DNA of 64,000 nt from Myxococcota bacterium (GTDB taxonomy: Bacteria; Myxococcota_A; UBA9160; UBA6930), in NCBI GenBank assembly GCA_028285625.1, contig JANQOX010000026.1, positions 81,825 through 145,824 on the forward strand, given 5' to 3'. Below are positions 25,337 through 34,574 of this stretch, piece after piece. The notes under the pieces were generated by a model. It was not told where the DNA came from, ran no database searches, and saw nothing but the letters and a program-made list of their open reading frames with translations. Both the position numbers and the translations under genes were made by a program. The number at the start of each line of letters is the position of its first letter. Positions within the stretch are counted from its first letter, which is position 1.

Positions 25337-26797
25337 ATGACGCGACCGAACCTGGTGCTGTTCATGCCCGACCAGCTCCGGGCCGGCGATCTGGGCTGCT
25401 TCGGACACCCCACCGCCCGAACGCCCCACATCGACGCGCTGGCCGCGCGGGGCACGCGCTTCACCCAGGCCTTCACGAACCACCCGGTCTGTGGCCCGAG
25501 CCGCGTGAGCCTGATGACCGGTTGGTACCCGCACGTCCGCGGCCATCGCACCCTCACACACCTGATCAAGCCGTGGGAGCCGAACCTGCTGCGCCTGCTC
25601 AAGGACTCGGGCTACCACGTGGCCTGGGTCGGCCAGCGCGGCGACACCTTCGCGCCGGGCGTGACCGAACAGAGCACGCACTTCTGTGGGTTCACCACAC
25701 GCCCCGAGCAGCTCTACGCCCCCTCGCCCCACCCGCCCGGCTCGAAGCTCTACGATGCATTCCTCCACGGGAAGCGCGAGAGCACCGGCCCCGTGCTCGA
25801 CTTCGACGAAGCGTGCACGCAGACGGCCGAGGCCTTTCTCGCCGAGTCGCCGCCGGAGCCCTTCGTGCTGTTCGTCGCGCTCATCTTCCCGCACCTGCCG
25901 TTCGCAGTGGAAGACCCCTGGTACGGCATGCACGACCCAGCCGACGTGCCGCCGCCGATCTCACCCGACGCCTGCAGCGGCAAGCCCTCGTACCACGCCG
26001 CAATCCGCGAGAAGTCCGGCCTCGACCGCCTCACCGCCGAGGATTGGGCGGAGATCCGGCGCACCTACTACGGCATGGTCTCCAGGGTGGACGACCAGCT
26101 CGGGCGCGTGCTGGGTGCGCTCGAAACGGGCGGCTACCGCGAACGCACGGCCACCTTCTTCTTCACCGACCACGGAGAGTACCTGGGCGACTACGGCCTG
26201 GTGGAGAAGTGGCCGTCGGGTCTCGAGCGCTGCCTGGTGCAGAACCCGCTGATCGTCGAGCTTCCGGCCCGCGACGCGGGCGGCGGGCGGACGAACGAGG
26301 CGCTCGTCGAGACGGTGGACCTGCTTCCGACGCTCCTCGAGCTGGCCGAGGCCGAAGCGACCCACACGCACTTCGGCCGCAGCCTGCTACCGCTGCTACG
26401 CGGCGAGGCGCAGGTGCACCGCGATGCCGCGTTCTCGGAGGGGGGCTTTCGCCTGGAGGACGAGCCGCTCTTCGAGCCGGTCGTCGACGGCCCGTACCGC
26501 AAGAAGGGCGAGCTGCAGCACGAGTCGCCGCGGACCGTGGGCAAGGCCATCGCCCTGCGCGACGCGACCCACACCTACGTGTACCGCCTCTACGAGGGGG
26601 ACGAACTCTACGACCGTGTCACCGACCCCGACGAGACGCGGAACCTGGCAGACCTGCCCGAGCACCGCGAGACGGTTCGCACACTTCGCGACCGGGTGCT
26701 GGCCTGGTTGCTCGAGACGAGCGACGTGATCCCGTGGCAGCGCGACCCGCGCTTCCCGAAGATCCCGAACGGCTGGCACGACCGTCCGCAACGCTGA
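25337..26797 (+). CDS. Type I sulfatase (formylglycine-dependent)
   Basis: 486 aa. The sulfatase signature CGPSRVSLMTGWYPHVRGH begins with Cys52 in the C-x-P-S-R context that is converted to formylglycine. The metal-binding N-terminus is NLVLFMPDQLRAGDLGCFG, and FFFTDHGEYLGDYGL supplies the second Asp/His metal pair. Hydrolysis of a sulfate ester, probably on a carbohydrate, is expected. No signal peptide is evident, so it appears cytoplasmic. A formylglycine-generating enzyme is not in this window. The start follows a repeat-rich gap without a Shine-Dalgarno. It converges with the lipoprotein gene near a beta-galactosidase. Confidence 0.88.
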   Translation: MTRPNLVLFMPDQLRAGDLGCFGHPTARTPHIDALAARGTRFTQAFTNHPVCGPSRVSLMTGWYPHVRGHRTLTHLIKPWEPNLLRLLKDSGYHVAWVGQRGDTFAPGVTEQSTHFCGFTTRPEQLYAPSPHPPGSKLYDAFLHGKRESTGPVLDFDEACTQTAEAFLAESPPEPFVLFVALIFPHLPFAVEDPWYGMHDPADVPPPISPDACSGKPSYHAAIREKSGLDRLTAEDWAEIRRTYYGMVSRVDDQLGRVLGALETGGYRERTATFFFTDHGEYLGDYGLVEKWPSGLERCLVQNPLIVELPARDAGGGRTNEALVETVDLLPTLLELAEAEATHTHFGRSLLPLLRGEAQVHRDAAFSEGGFRLEDEPLFEPVVDGPYRKKGELQHESPRTVGKAIALRDATHTYVYRLYEGDELYDRVTDPDETRNLADLPEHRETVRTLRDRVLAWLLETSDVIPWQRDPRFPKIPNGWHDRPQR

Positions 26798-26800
26798 AGG

Positions 26801-26818
26801 GGGCGCAGACCGGCGCCC
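26801..26818. terminator. Hairpin between convergent sulfatase and lipoprotein genes
   Basis: GGGCGC and GCGCCC form a 6-bp stem with loop AGACCG in the 42-nt gap between stops at 26797 and 26840. There is no T-run; on the plus side an AAAAG follows further on. Candidate bidirectional terminator. Confidence 0.4.
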
Positions 26819-26839
26819 GCAGGGCACGCGAAGCCAGGC

Positions 26840-28516
26840 TCAAAAGTCCCGGCGCATGGGCTTCGGAACGGCTTCGTCGGGCACCGCCCGGCCCGACAGC
26901 GCCGCGCGGATCTCGGTGAGCAGCGCGTAGAGGCGCTCGCCGACGGGGCCCTCCATCTGCTCCGGGGTGGCCTGCTGATAGAGCGCGCGCTCCAACCGCC
27001 AGAACAGCGGCGCCTCCTCGCGGATCTCCGCGTCCGAGCCCTCCGAGTCGCCCACGCGGTCGAGCAGGGCACGGAGGGCGCGCTCCACGTGATCGAGATC
27101 CCCCACCACCACGTCGAACTGGCCGTCGGCGCTGTAGTACGTGCGCTTCAGGAAGTCGTGCTCGAAGCGGTAGGTGTGCCTCCCGAGCTCGTCGGGCACG
27201 AAGGCGACCTTCCAGGTGTAGTCCCCCTCGTAGTCCGCGACGATCGGGTGTGTCTTGCCCGAAGGCGCCACGAACGTGAAGCGCACCGCCTGCTCTTCCG
27301 GCGGAGCCGTACGCACCCAGGTGTCGCGAAAGCCCGTCTCGAAGGCCTCGCCGAGCATCACGGGATCGATCGACGCCTGGGCGCGGACCTCGACCCAGTC
27401 CCAGTCGACGCTTCGAGGCAGTGCCGCACTCTGCCAGGGCGACGGTGCTTCCCCAGCTGCGCCCCCACGGATGCTCAAGAGGGGTGACTCCGATCCCGGT
27501 ACGGCCTCGAAGGAAACGGCCACACGGCGAGCGCCGGGCGCAGCGAGTCTCGGCAGCACGGCGGTGCGATCGTGCTCGAGCAGCAGCGGCCGTTCGAGTC
27601 GCGCGATCTCCTGGGGGGCCTCCCAACCCACGACCAGTCGGGGGCGTCGGGCCTCGTTGCGCCGATCGCCGTGGTTGCCGGCGTAGATGTAGAGCACCGT
27701 ACCCGGGGTGTCCTCGTCGTCGTCCGACACCTTGAGCATCAGGTCGAGGGGCTGGCCCGCGCGCGCGCGTCGCTCGATGAGCTGAGCGAGTGCCTCGGAG
27801 CCCAGCACGAACGACTCCTGCTTCTGCTCGACGCGGGTCTGTGCGAGTGCCGAGACCGGCGTGTCGGCGCGCGGGTCGGCCTCGTCGGCCCAACCCGCGC
27901 CCGGAAAACCCCAGGGCTCCTGCCCGGCAGCGCGCTCGCCCCACCACACTTCGCCCGGTAGCGGCGGGCTCGTGTTGTCCTTGCGCTCGCCCCCCTCGCC
28001 GGGGTTCCAGTCCCCGCGAACTTCGTAGAGCATCACGTCGACCGGACGTTTGGGCGTCTCTTCGACGGCGATCTCGATGCGCGCTTCCGTCACGCGCGCG
28101 CGCTCGGGCAGGTCGATCCCGTCCCAGCGCATCAGCGTGCGGAACAGCTCCGTCTCGCCCCAGCGCGGGCGCGAGCCGCGGCGCCCCATGCGATTGTGCA
28201 CCTGTCGCGGCTGGTTCCAGCCGTAGATGAAGCGACCGTCGAGGAAGCCGCGGAGGTCGTTGTCCTCCATGCCGCCGTAGTGCAGGCCGTTCACCCAGGT
28301 GTGGACGTGGCCCAGGGCTTCGGTCGAGCCCGCTGCACCGTAGGCGCTCACGCGCAGGGTTCCCGAGACCGACGCCGGACGCGGAGCGGGTGCTTTGGCC
28401 TCCTGCGCCTCGGGTCGCGCGCGATAGCGATCGCAGCCGCCGCCCAGGAGCACCAGCGGCAGGGCGATCAGCGCCACGGCGCCCCACGCGCCGCTTCGAA
28501 ACCGTCGGGCCGTCAT
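26840..28516 (-). CDS. Putative lipoprotein with DNRLRE-like and carbohydrate-associated beta domains
   Basis: 558 aa. The N-terminus (AVALIALPLVLLGGGC) looks like a lipoprotein signal. Residues about 60-280 resemble DNRLRE/TGF-prodomain-like jelly rolls: RWDGIDLPERARVTEARIEI followed by DVMLYEVRGDW. A later GDYTWKVAFVPDELGRHTY resembles DUF5060-type beta-sandwiches found on glycan-active proteins. The ATG has GGAGG five bases upstream. It lies 97 nt downstream of the GH2 gene on the same strand, so a joint role in surface glycan handling is inferred. No catalytic residues are recognised. Confidence 0.6.
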   Translation of the reverse strand: MTARRFRSGAWGAVALIALPLVLLGGGCDRYRARPEAQEAKAPAPRPASVSGTLRVSAYGAAGSTEALGHVHTWVNGLHYGGMEDNDLRGFLDGRFIYGWNQPRQVHNRMGRRGSRPRWGETELFRTLMRWDGIDLPERARVTEARIEIAVEETPKRPVDVMLYEVRGDWNPGEGGERKDNTSPPLPGEVWWGERAAGQEPWGFPGAGWADEADPRADTPVSALAQTRVEQKQESFVLGSEALAQLIERRARAGQPLDLMLKVSDDDEDTPGTVLYIYAGNHGDRRNEARRPRLVVGWEAPQEIARLERPLLLEHDRTAVLPRLAAPGARRVAVSFEAVPGSESPLLSIRGGAAGEAPSPWQSAALPRSVDWDWVEVRAQASIDPVMLGEAFETGFRDTWVRTAPPEEQAVRFTFVAPSGKTHPIVADYEGDYTWKVAFVPDELGRHTYRFEHDFLKRTYYSADGQFDVVVGDLDHVERALRALLDRVGDSEGSDAEIREEAPLFWRLERALYQQATPEQMEGPVGERLYALLTEIRAALSGRAVPDEAVPKPMRRDF

Positions 28517-28612
28517 CCCGCCTCCTTCACGCTCCCAGGATCGGCCTGAACCCGCCGATTCACAGGCGTGGGCTTCATCGCGCGTTCACCGCCCGCCGTC
28601 GCAAGCGCCGCC

Positions 28613-31600
28613 TCACCGCGAACCCTTCGCCGCGAACGGGTCGCGCCGCGCCAGGCGCGCCGCTTCCTCGGACGGCGCCAGCGCGCGCAGGCGCAGGCCG
28701 AAGCGGTGGGTTCCGGGACGGATGCGGTAACGCGACAGGGTGTCGGGCCCGCAGGAGCCCGTCCCCAGACCGCGCTGCCGCGCATCGACGTGCACGCACA
28801 CCTCCGGGCGAGCCACCAGCTCGTGGGGGTGGCGCGCGGCGTGGAGGTCTTCGGCTCGGTAGTGGCTCGCGCCGAATTCGACGGGCGCGCGATCGGCCGC
28901 AACCAGCAGACCCGGCCCGGCGTCCGGCCGTAGCGAGAACCAACGCGTGCCGGTCTTGTTGCCGTTCTCCTGGGGCCGGATGTAGGGAACGAACTGCTCG
29001 GTGACCGTGCTCTCCCAGCGGCCCAGGTGCGCCCCCGCCTTGCGGTCGTCGTAGTTCTCGTGCGGCCCCCGGCCGAACCAGGAGAGGTTCTCGAGGCCGG
29101 AGCGCGCAGAGAACGAGACGCCGAGGCGCGGCAGGTCTCCGAGTTCCTCGGGGATCGACACCGTGTGGGACAAACGCACGAAGCCGCCGGGCTCGACCTG
29201 CGCCGACTCGCGATGCTCGACGACGACGGCAGGGTCGCCCACCTGCAGCTCGCGCCGCGACACGATCGCCACGTGATCGCCTCGCCGGCGTACGGCGGTG
29301 TCGCAGCGCGCCAGCTCGATGCGATCGAGGCCGAGATCGAGCCAACGCAGCCACGCCGACCCGCGCTGGAAGTCGGGACGCAGGAGCCGGTCGTTGTCGG
29401 TGGGTGCGCGCCAGAGACAGAGCGACAGCGGCTCGGCCAGCAGCGACACGGCCCCGCGCATGGCGTGGGAGAGCACGCCGGTCTCGGCGTCGAACGCAAA
29501 GCCGAAGCCGTCGCCCGCCACGCGCACGACGTCGGCGCCCTGCTCGACCTCGAGCGGCGCGGGGGCCTTCTGGCGCCGGTCGCGCGGGCCCCGCGCCTGC
29601 CACGGCACCTCGAGCTGCTCGCTGGCCACCACATGACCCCGCGGCGCCCAGTCCAGATCACGGGCCGTCTCGAACCGGACGTCGAGGTGCACCTCTTCGC
29701 CGCGCGAGAGCGGGGGGCGGCGAATCGGCAGGGAGACGTCCGCGTGCTCTCCCGGCGCGATCACCAGTCGCGGCAGGCGACCCCGCTGGACCACCCGGCC
29801 GTCCACCTTCAGCTCGTAGCGACCTCGCAGGAACGACGTATCGACGAAGTCGAGGGCGCTCTTCACGCGGATCCGCCCGCGCCGCAGGTCGCGCGCGATC
29901 ACGCGGATCGGTTGCGCGAGCTTCTTGAACTCCCACATCGCCGGGTGCGGCGTGCGGTCCGGCCAGACGAGGCCGTTGATGTTGAAGTTCTCGTCGTTGG
30001 GCTCGTCGCCGAAGTCGCCCCCGTACGCCCACCAGGTCGTCCCGTCGGCCTCCTCGACCTTCAGGCCCTGGTCCATCCAGTCCCAGATGAAGCCGCCCTG
30101 CAGGCCGCGATGACGCTCGAAGGCTTCGAAGTACTCGGCCAGGGTGCCGTTGCTGTTCCCCATCGCGTGCGAGTACTCGCAGAGGATCAGCGGCCGGTCG
30201 TCTTTCGTCTCGCGGGCCCACTTCACGATGGCGTCGATGGGCGCGTACATCGGGCACACCAGGTCGGTGGTGAGCCGCGCCGGGGACAGCCCGAATTCGA
30301 GGGCGCCCTCGTAGTGGATGGGGCGAGACGGGTCGTAGCGGCGCACGAACCCGGCCATGGCTCCGTGGGCCGCGCCGTGGCCGCTCTCGTTGCCGAGCGA
30401 CCAGGCGATCACGCACGCGTGGTTCTCGTCCCGCCGCACCATGCGCTCCACCCGATCGAGCAGCGGCGGCAGATAGCGCGGATCATCCGACAGGCTGCGC
30501 AGGTGGGCGTGGCTCTCGACATTGGCCTCGTCGATCACGTAGAGGCCCAGCTCGTCGCACAGGTCGAGCAGGTGCGGGTCGTTCGGGTAGTGCGCAGTGC
30601 GGACGGCATTGAAGTTGAACTGCTTCATCAGCACCAGGTCGGCCCGCATGGCCTCTCGGCTCACGGCCTTGCCGTGCACCTCGTCGTGGTCGTGGCGGTT
30701 CACGCCCTTGATGAGGACGGCCCGGCCGTTGATGCGCAGCTCGCGGTCCGCGACCTCCACCCGACGGAATCCCACGCGCTCGCTCACGGCCTCTCCGCAG
30801 CGACCTTCGGGATCGCGCAACGAGACCACCAGCCGATAGAGGGCCGGCGACTCGGCCGACCAAGGCTGCACCCGGGGCAGCTCTGCGAGAAGCGGGACCC
30901 GGTCACCGGTGAACAGGTACGGGTTGCCCCGGTGCCGCACCTGGCCGCGCAGCGGCTCGCGCAGCGCCGGTCGGCCCTTCGGGTCGTAGAGCATCGCCTC
31001 GACCGACCAGCCGTCGGCGTCGCCCTCGCTGGCCCCGAGCAGCGCGGCGACCGAGAGACGCCCCCGGCCGTCGTCGGGGTCGTAGTCGGCCTGGACCCGA
31101 AGGTCGGCGAGCCACGTGTGACCCGTTGCGTAGAGACGGACCTCCCGGTGCAGGCCTGCCATCCACCAGTGGTCCTGGTCCTCGATGAAGCTCGCGTCCG
31201 ACCAGCGCACGACCACGGCCACCACGAGGTTCTCGCCCGGCACCAGCGCGCGCGTCACGTCGAACTCGCTGGCCAGCCGCGAGTCCTTGGCGTAGCCGAT
31301 GGGCTCACCATTGACCCAGACGTAGAGCACGCTCTCCGCGCCGCCGAAGTGCAGCACCACGCGGCGGTTGGCGAGGCCCTTCGGCAGCGAGAAGCGGCGC
31401 CGGTAGACGCCCGTAGGGTTTTCCTCGGGAACCTTCGGCGGCCGCTCCGGGAAGGGCATCTGGACGTTGGTGTAGTGGGGGCGGTCGAAGCCCTGGACGG
31501 TCCAGTTGCCAGGCACCTCGAGCGAGGTCCAGGCGGCATCGTCGAAGTCGGCGCGCTCGACGCCCTGAGGAATGGCGTCGGGGTGGTCGAACAGGGCGAA

Positions 31601-31771
31601 ACGCCAATCGCCGTCCAAGGACACGTGCCACGGGGAGCGCTCGCGATCCCCCATCGCGGCCGATTCGGCGTCCGGGAAGGGCACCAGCGGGCTCCGCGAG
31701 GTGAGGCGCCCGAACCCCGTGCACTCGGGGGACTCCCAGGACCGTTCTCCGGGTCGATCGAATCCGCGCAT
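28613..31771 (-). CDS. Glycoside hydrolase family 2 beta-galactosidase (LacZ type)
   Basis: 1052 aa, close to E. coli LacZ length. The five-domain order is visible: sugar-binding domain (HVSLDGDWRFALFDHPD, YTNVQMPFP), Ig-like domains, then the catalytic barrel with IKGVNRHDHDEVHGKAVS. The acid/base Glu is in AWSLGNESGHG (about 462) and the nucleophile in ILCEYSHAMGNSNG (about 531). The C-terminal domain contains SWFGRGPHENYDDRKAGAHLG. Hydrolysis of beta-galactosides is expected. No signal peptide is present, so it is cytoplasmic. The ATG has GGAGGAGG upstream and a TATGCT box. A sulfatase and a glycan-type lipoprotein are neighbours, hinting at sulfated galactan use, but no transporter is present. 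Confidence 0.92.
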   Translation of the reverse strand: MRGFDRPGERSWESPECTGFGRLTSRSPLVPFPDAESAAMGDRERSPWHVSLDGDWRFALFDHPDAIPQGVERADFDDAAWTSLEVPGNWTVQGFDRPHYTNVQMPFPERPPKVPEENPTGVYRRRFSLPKGLANRRVVLHFGGAESVLYVWVNGEPIGYAKDSRLASEFDVTRALVPGENLVVAVVVRWSDASFIEDQDHWWMAGLHREVRLYATGHTWLADLRVQADYDPDDGRGRLSVAALLGASEGDADGWSVEAMLYDPKGRPALREPLRGQVRHRGNPYLFTGDRVPLLAELPRVQPWSAESPALYRLVVSLRDPEGRCGEAVSERVGFRRVEVADRELRINGRAVLIKGVNRHDHDEVHGKAVSREAMRADLVLMKQFNFNAVRTAHYPNDPHLLDLCDELGLYVIDEANVESHAHLRSLSDDPRYLPPLLDRVERMVRRDENHACVIAWSLGNESGHGAAHGAMAGFVRRYDPSRPIHYEGALEFGLSPARLTTDLVCPMYAPIDAIVKWARETKDDRPLILCEYSHAMGNSNGTLAEYFEAFERHRGLQGGFIWDWMDQGLKVEEADGTTWWAYGGDFGDEPNDENFNINGLVWPDRTPHPAMWEFKKLAQPIRVIARDLRRGRIRVKSALDFVDTSFLRGRYELKVDGRVVQRGRLPRLVIAPGEHADVSLPIRRPPLSRGEEVHLDVRFETARDLDWAPRGHVVASEQLEVPWQARGPRDRRQKAPAPLEVEQGADVVRVAGDGFGFAFDAETGVLSHAMRGAVSLLAEPLSLCLWRAPTDNDRLLRPDFQRGSAWLRWLDLGLDRIELARCDTAVRRRGDHVAIVSRRELQVGDPAVVVEHRESAQVEPGGFVRLSHTVSIPEELGDLPRLGVSFSARSGLENLSWFGRGPHENYDDRKAGAHLGRWESTVTEQFVPYIRPQENGNKTGTRWFSLRPDAGPGLLVAADRAPVEFGASHYRAEDLHAARHPHELVARPEVCVHVDARQRGLGTGSCGPDTLSRYRIRPGTHRFGLRLRALAPSEEAARLARRDPFAAKGSR

Positions 31772-31794
31772 CGGGCCTCCTCCTGGCGCGGCGC

Positions 31795-31800
31795 AGCATA
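31795..31800 (-). promoter_or_regulatory. -10 box TATGCT for the GH2 gene
   Basis: TATGCT on the minus strand, 23 nt before the ATG at 31771. The leader carries GGAGGAGG. It is paired with an identical TATGCT on the plus strand 72 bp away. Confidence 0.55.
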
Positions 31801-31872
31801 CCGCGCCAGGCGCCCCCGGCTCGCGGAGCAAAAATCGTGCACCATCGCCGCCAGCCTGCCGATCCTCGGGGG

Positions 31873-31878
31873 TATGCT
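31873..31878 (+). promoter_or_regulatory. -10 box TATGCT for the glycosyltransferase gene
   Basis: TATGCT on the plus strand, 57 nt before the TTG at 31936. It is the divergent partner of the GH2 promoter. Confidence 0.5.
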
Positions 31879-31935
31879 CTCGGGCCGCGCCAGCAGTGGG
31901 CGCGGACGCGGGCAGCGGCATCGAGAGGAGACCCA

Positions 31936-33129
31936 TTGGCCGAGACGGTTCGCGTCTGCATCCTGGCCGGCCGCTATGCGCCGGAGTTCACCGGCCATGG
32001 GATCCAGATCCACCGCTCGCTGCCGCACCTTCTGGCGGAGGGCATCGCCCCCACGGTGATTGCGTTCGAGCCCCCTCCCGAGCTGGCCTGGTCCGCGGGC
32101 GACGACCCGGCGCCCGTCCACCGGATCCTCGATCGGGGCGAGGGCCCCCTCTCCACGCTTCGCCGCCTGATCTCGCTGCGCCGGCACCTGCGCCGCCACC
32201 ACGGCGAGTACGACGTGGTGCACTCGATCAACCAGGGGCTCGAGTTCACCCTCAACCTTCCGTATCTGGACCGCGTCGGGCTGCCCGCGCTCTTCGAGAT
32301 GGTGCTGCTCGGCTCCGACGACCCCGTCTCGATCTCTCGCTATGCGTTCGGCGCCACCAAGCTGCGGCTGATGCGGCGGCTCGCCGCGTGGACCGGCATC
32401 ACCAACGCGTTCCGGCCGAGCATCCGCGAAGCGGGGGTTCCCGAGGAACGCTTCCACTGCGTCCACACCGGCGTCGACCTCGAACGGTTCCGGCCGGTCG
32501 CCCCCGAGGCGCGGCGCAGCCTGCGCGGCGAGCTGGGGCTTCCGCCCGACGGCCGCGTGGTGGTGACGGCGGGTGCGCTCATCCACCGCAAGGGCATGGA
32601 TCGGCTGCTCGACGCCTGGCAGGCGCTGGGCCCCGATCCCGAGCGCGATCGGTTGCTGGTGGTGGGCCCGGCGACGCCCGCCGAGGGCCTGCCCTACGAC
32701 GACCCCACGCCGCGCAGCCTGCGCGCCCAAGCCGACGCACCCGGCGTAGCGGGCACGGTGATGTTCACCGGGCGCGTGGACGACCTCGAGCGCTACTACG
32801 CGGCCTCCGACCTGTTCGTGTTCCTCTCGCGCCGCGAGGGCCTCGGCAACGTCACCATCGAGGCCATGGCCACGGGGCTGCCGTGCATCGTGAGCCCGCT
32901 CGACGGCATCGGGCACGAACTGATCGACCACGGCCGCACGGGCTTCGTGGCCGAGTCTCCCGACGACGCCGCGGCCGTGGCGGCCTTGATTCGCCGGCTT
33001 CTCGACCAACCCGACGAAGCCCGCCGCATGGGCGAGGCCGCCCACGCCGACGCCGTGGCGCGATTCTCGATGCCGGCGCGCGCCGCGGCCCTGGCCACCC
33101 TCTACCGCGAGCTCGCGAGCGCCGTCTAG
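31936..33129 (+). CDS. GT4-family glycosyltransferase
   Basis: 397 aa from a TTG with GAGGAG five bases upstream. The GT-B fold is visible: an N-terminal acceptor domain with GRYAPEFTGHGIQIHRSLPHL, the linker VHTGVDLERFRP typical of GT4 enzymes, VVTAGALIHRKGMDRLLDAW at the start of the donor domain, and the donor-binding SRREGLGNVTIEAMATGLP with the conserved E-x7-E. It transfers a sugar from a nucleotide donor; donor and acceptor are not identifiable. It is divergent from the GH2 gene and ends 4 nt before a convergent oxidoreductase gene. Confidence 0.88.
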   Translation: MAETVRVCILAGRYAPEFTGHGIQIHRSLPHLLAEGIAPTVIAFEPPPELAWSAGDDPAPVHRILDRGEGPLSTLRRLISLRRHLRRHHGEYDVVHSINQGLEFTLNLPYLDRVGLPALFEMVLLGSDDPVSISRYAFGATKLRLMRRLAAWTGITNAFRPSIREAGVPEERFHCVHTGVDLERFRPVAPEARRSLRGELGLPPDGRVVVTAGALIHRKGMDRLLDAWQALGPDPERDRLLVVGPATPAEGLPYDDPTPRSLRAQADAPGVAGTVMFTGRVDDLERYYAASDLFVFLSRREGLGNVTIEAMATGLPCIVSPLDGIGHELIDHGRTGFVAESPDDAAAVAALIRRLLDQPDEARRMGEAAHADAVARFSMPARAAALATLYRELASAV

Positions 33130-33133
33130 CGGT

Positions 33134-34573
33134 CTACGTTCGAGCCGCCGCGGCGGCGCGGCCCGCCAGGCGCCCGAACCAGGTGCCATCCCCCAGCGAA
33201 AGGCCGCTCGAGTAGCCGCCCACCGCAATGCCCGAAGTCGCGCGGCCCGCGGCAAAGAGGCCGGGGATCGGCGTGCCCTCCGGGTCGAGTACCGCGCCGT
33301 CGGTACGCGTGTGCAGCCCACCCAGGGTGAAGGCCGCGTACAGCGAACTCTCCACGGTGCAGTCGTAGGCACCGAAGGGCGGCTCCACCAGCGGCGTCAC
33401 GTACTCGGGGAGCTTGTGGTGGACCGGGTCGTGGCCGTCGGCGGCATGGCGGTTGTAGAGCGCCAGGGTCGCCGCCAGGCTTCCCGCCGGAAGCCCGAGT
33501 TCGCCCTCGAGCTCTTCGGGCGTCTCGCCCACCGCGGCCACCTCGCGCGGGTAGTCCACGCGCTCGAAGGTGGCTTCGTCGAGCACCAGCCAAGCCCGGC
33601 CCTCGTGCCGGTAGAGCGCGTGCTCGCCCAGGCGCCCGTAGTAGGCGTCCTCGTTGATGAAGCGACTGCCCGTGGCGTCGACCAGGATGCCGCGCTTGAG
33701 GCCCCAGGGCTGCGTCACGGGCAGGGAGATCGAACCGGCATCCATGTGCAGGGTGGCGGCCCCCGCGGCCATGCCGAGCCGAATGCCGCTGCCGTCGTCG
33801 CCCTCGGCCCCCACGCGGAACGAGCAGCGGCGCAGCATCGGTGCATGGGCGCGCAGCATGTCGTCGTCCTGGATGAACCCGCCCGTGGCGAGCACCACGC
33901 CGCCGCGGGCGCGGATCGCGCGCTCCTCGCCGAAGTGGCTGGCGATCACGCCCTCGATCCGGCCGTCGGCATCGATCACCAGCGCGAGCGTTCGGTGGTC
34001 CGCACGCACCTGCGCGCCGCTCGCCGCCACCGCCTGCAGCAGCTTTTCCATCAGCAGCGGCCCGGCCTGATGGTTGCGTGCGGGCACGTGGCCGCGCGGC
34101 GCCGGCACCGCCTGCTCGACGAACGGCCAGATGCGCTCGTTGCCCGACCACACCAGCCCGTCGTCGTTGGCCGGCTCGCCGCTCACCCCGTGGTGGAACA
34201 CGGGGTTGAAGGGAACCCCCTGGGCCACGAGCCAGTCGTAGTGCTCGACGCTGCCATCGACGTAGGAGCGCACCTTCGGCTCGTCCGGGGCCTCGCCCAC
34301 CGACGCCATCAAGTAGGCGTACATGGCTTCGGGGCTGTCCTCGAAACCGCAGGCCTTCTGGAGCGCCGTCCCCCCGCCGAGGTAGAGCACACCCCCGGAC
34401 ATGGCCGACGTGCCGCCGCCCCCGGCCGCACGCTCGAGCGCGATCACGCTGGCGCCGGTGCTGCGGGCCTCGAGAGCCGTGGCCGCACCCGCCGCGCCCA
34501 GCCCGACGACGACGACCTGCGCCTCTTCGTCGTAGCGCGACACCTCACCGGCGGATCGCAGGCCCGTCCGCAT
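33134..34573 (-). CDS. FAD-dependent dehydrogenase of the fumarate reductase/3-ketosteroid dehydrogenase family
   Basis: 479 aa. The FAD Rossmann motif VVVGLGAAGAATALEA starts near residue 20, followed by GGGGTSAMSGGVLYLGGG. The C-terminal FAD-binding segment is IPGLFAAGRATSGIAVGGYS, close to ketosteroid delta-1-dehydrogenases and related enoate reductases. Its TAG-c-ATG junction with the SDR gene one base upstream suggests coupled translation. A redox step on a steroid-like or other cyclic substrate is plausible but not demonstrated by sequence alone. Confidence 0.83.
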   Translation of the reverse strand: MRTGLRSAGEVSRYDEEAQVVVVGLGAAGAATALEARSTGASVIALERAAGGGGTSAMSGGVLYLGGGTALQKACGFEDSPEAMYAYLMASVGEAPDEPKVRSYVDGSVEHYDWLVAQGVPFNPVFHHGVSGEPANDDGLVWSGNERIWPFVEQAVPAPRGHVPARNHQAGPLLMEKLLQAVAASGAQVRADHRTLALVIDADGRIEGVIASHFGEERAIRARGGVVLATGGFIQDDDMLRAHAPMLRRCSFRVGAEGDDGSGIRLGMAAGAATLHMDAGSISLPVTQPWGLKRGILVDATGSRFINEDAYYGRLGEHALYRHEGRAWLVLDEATFERVDYPREVAAVGETPEELEGELGLPAGSLAATLALYNRHAADGHDPVHHKLPEYVTPLVEPPFGAYDCTVESSLYAAFTLGGLHTRTDGAVLDPEGTPIPGLFAAGRATSGIAVGGYSSGLSLGDGTWFGRLAGRAAAAART

Positions 34574-34574
34574 G

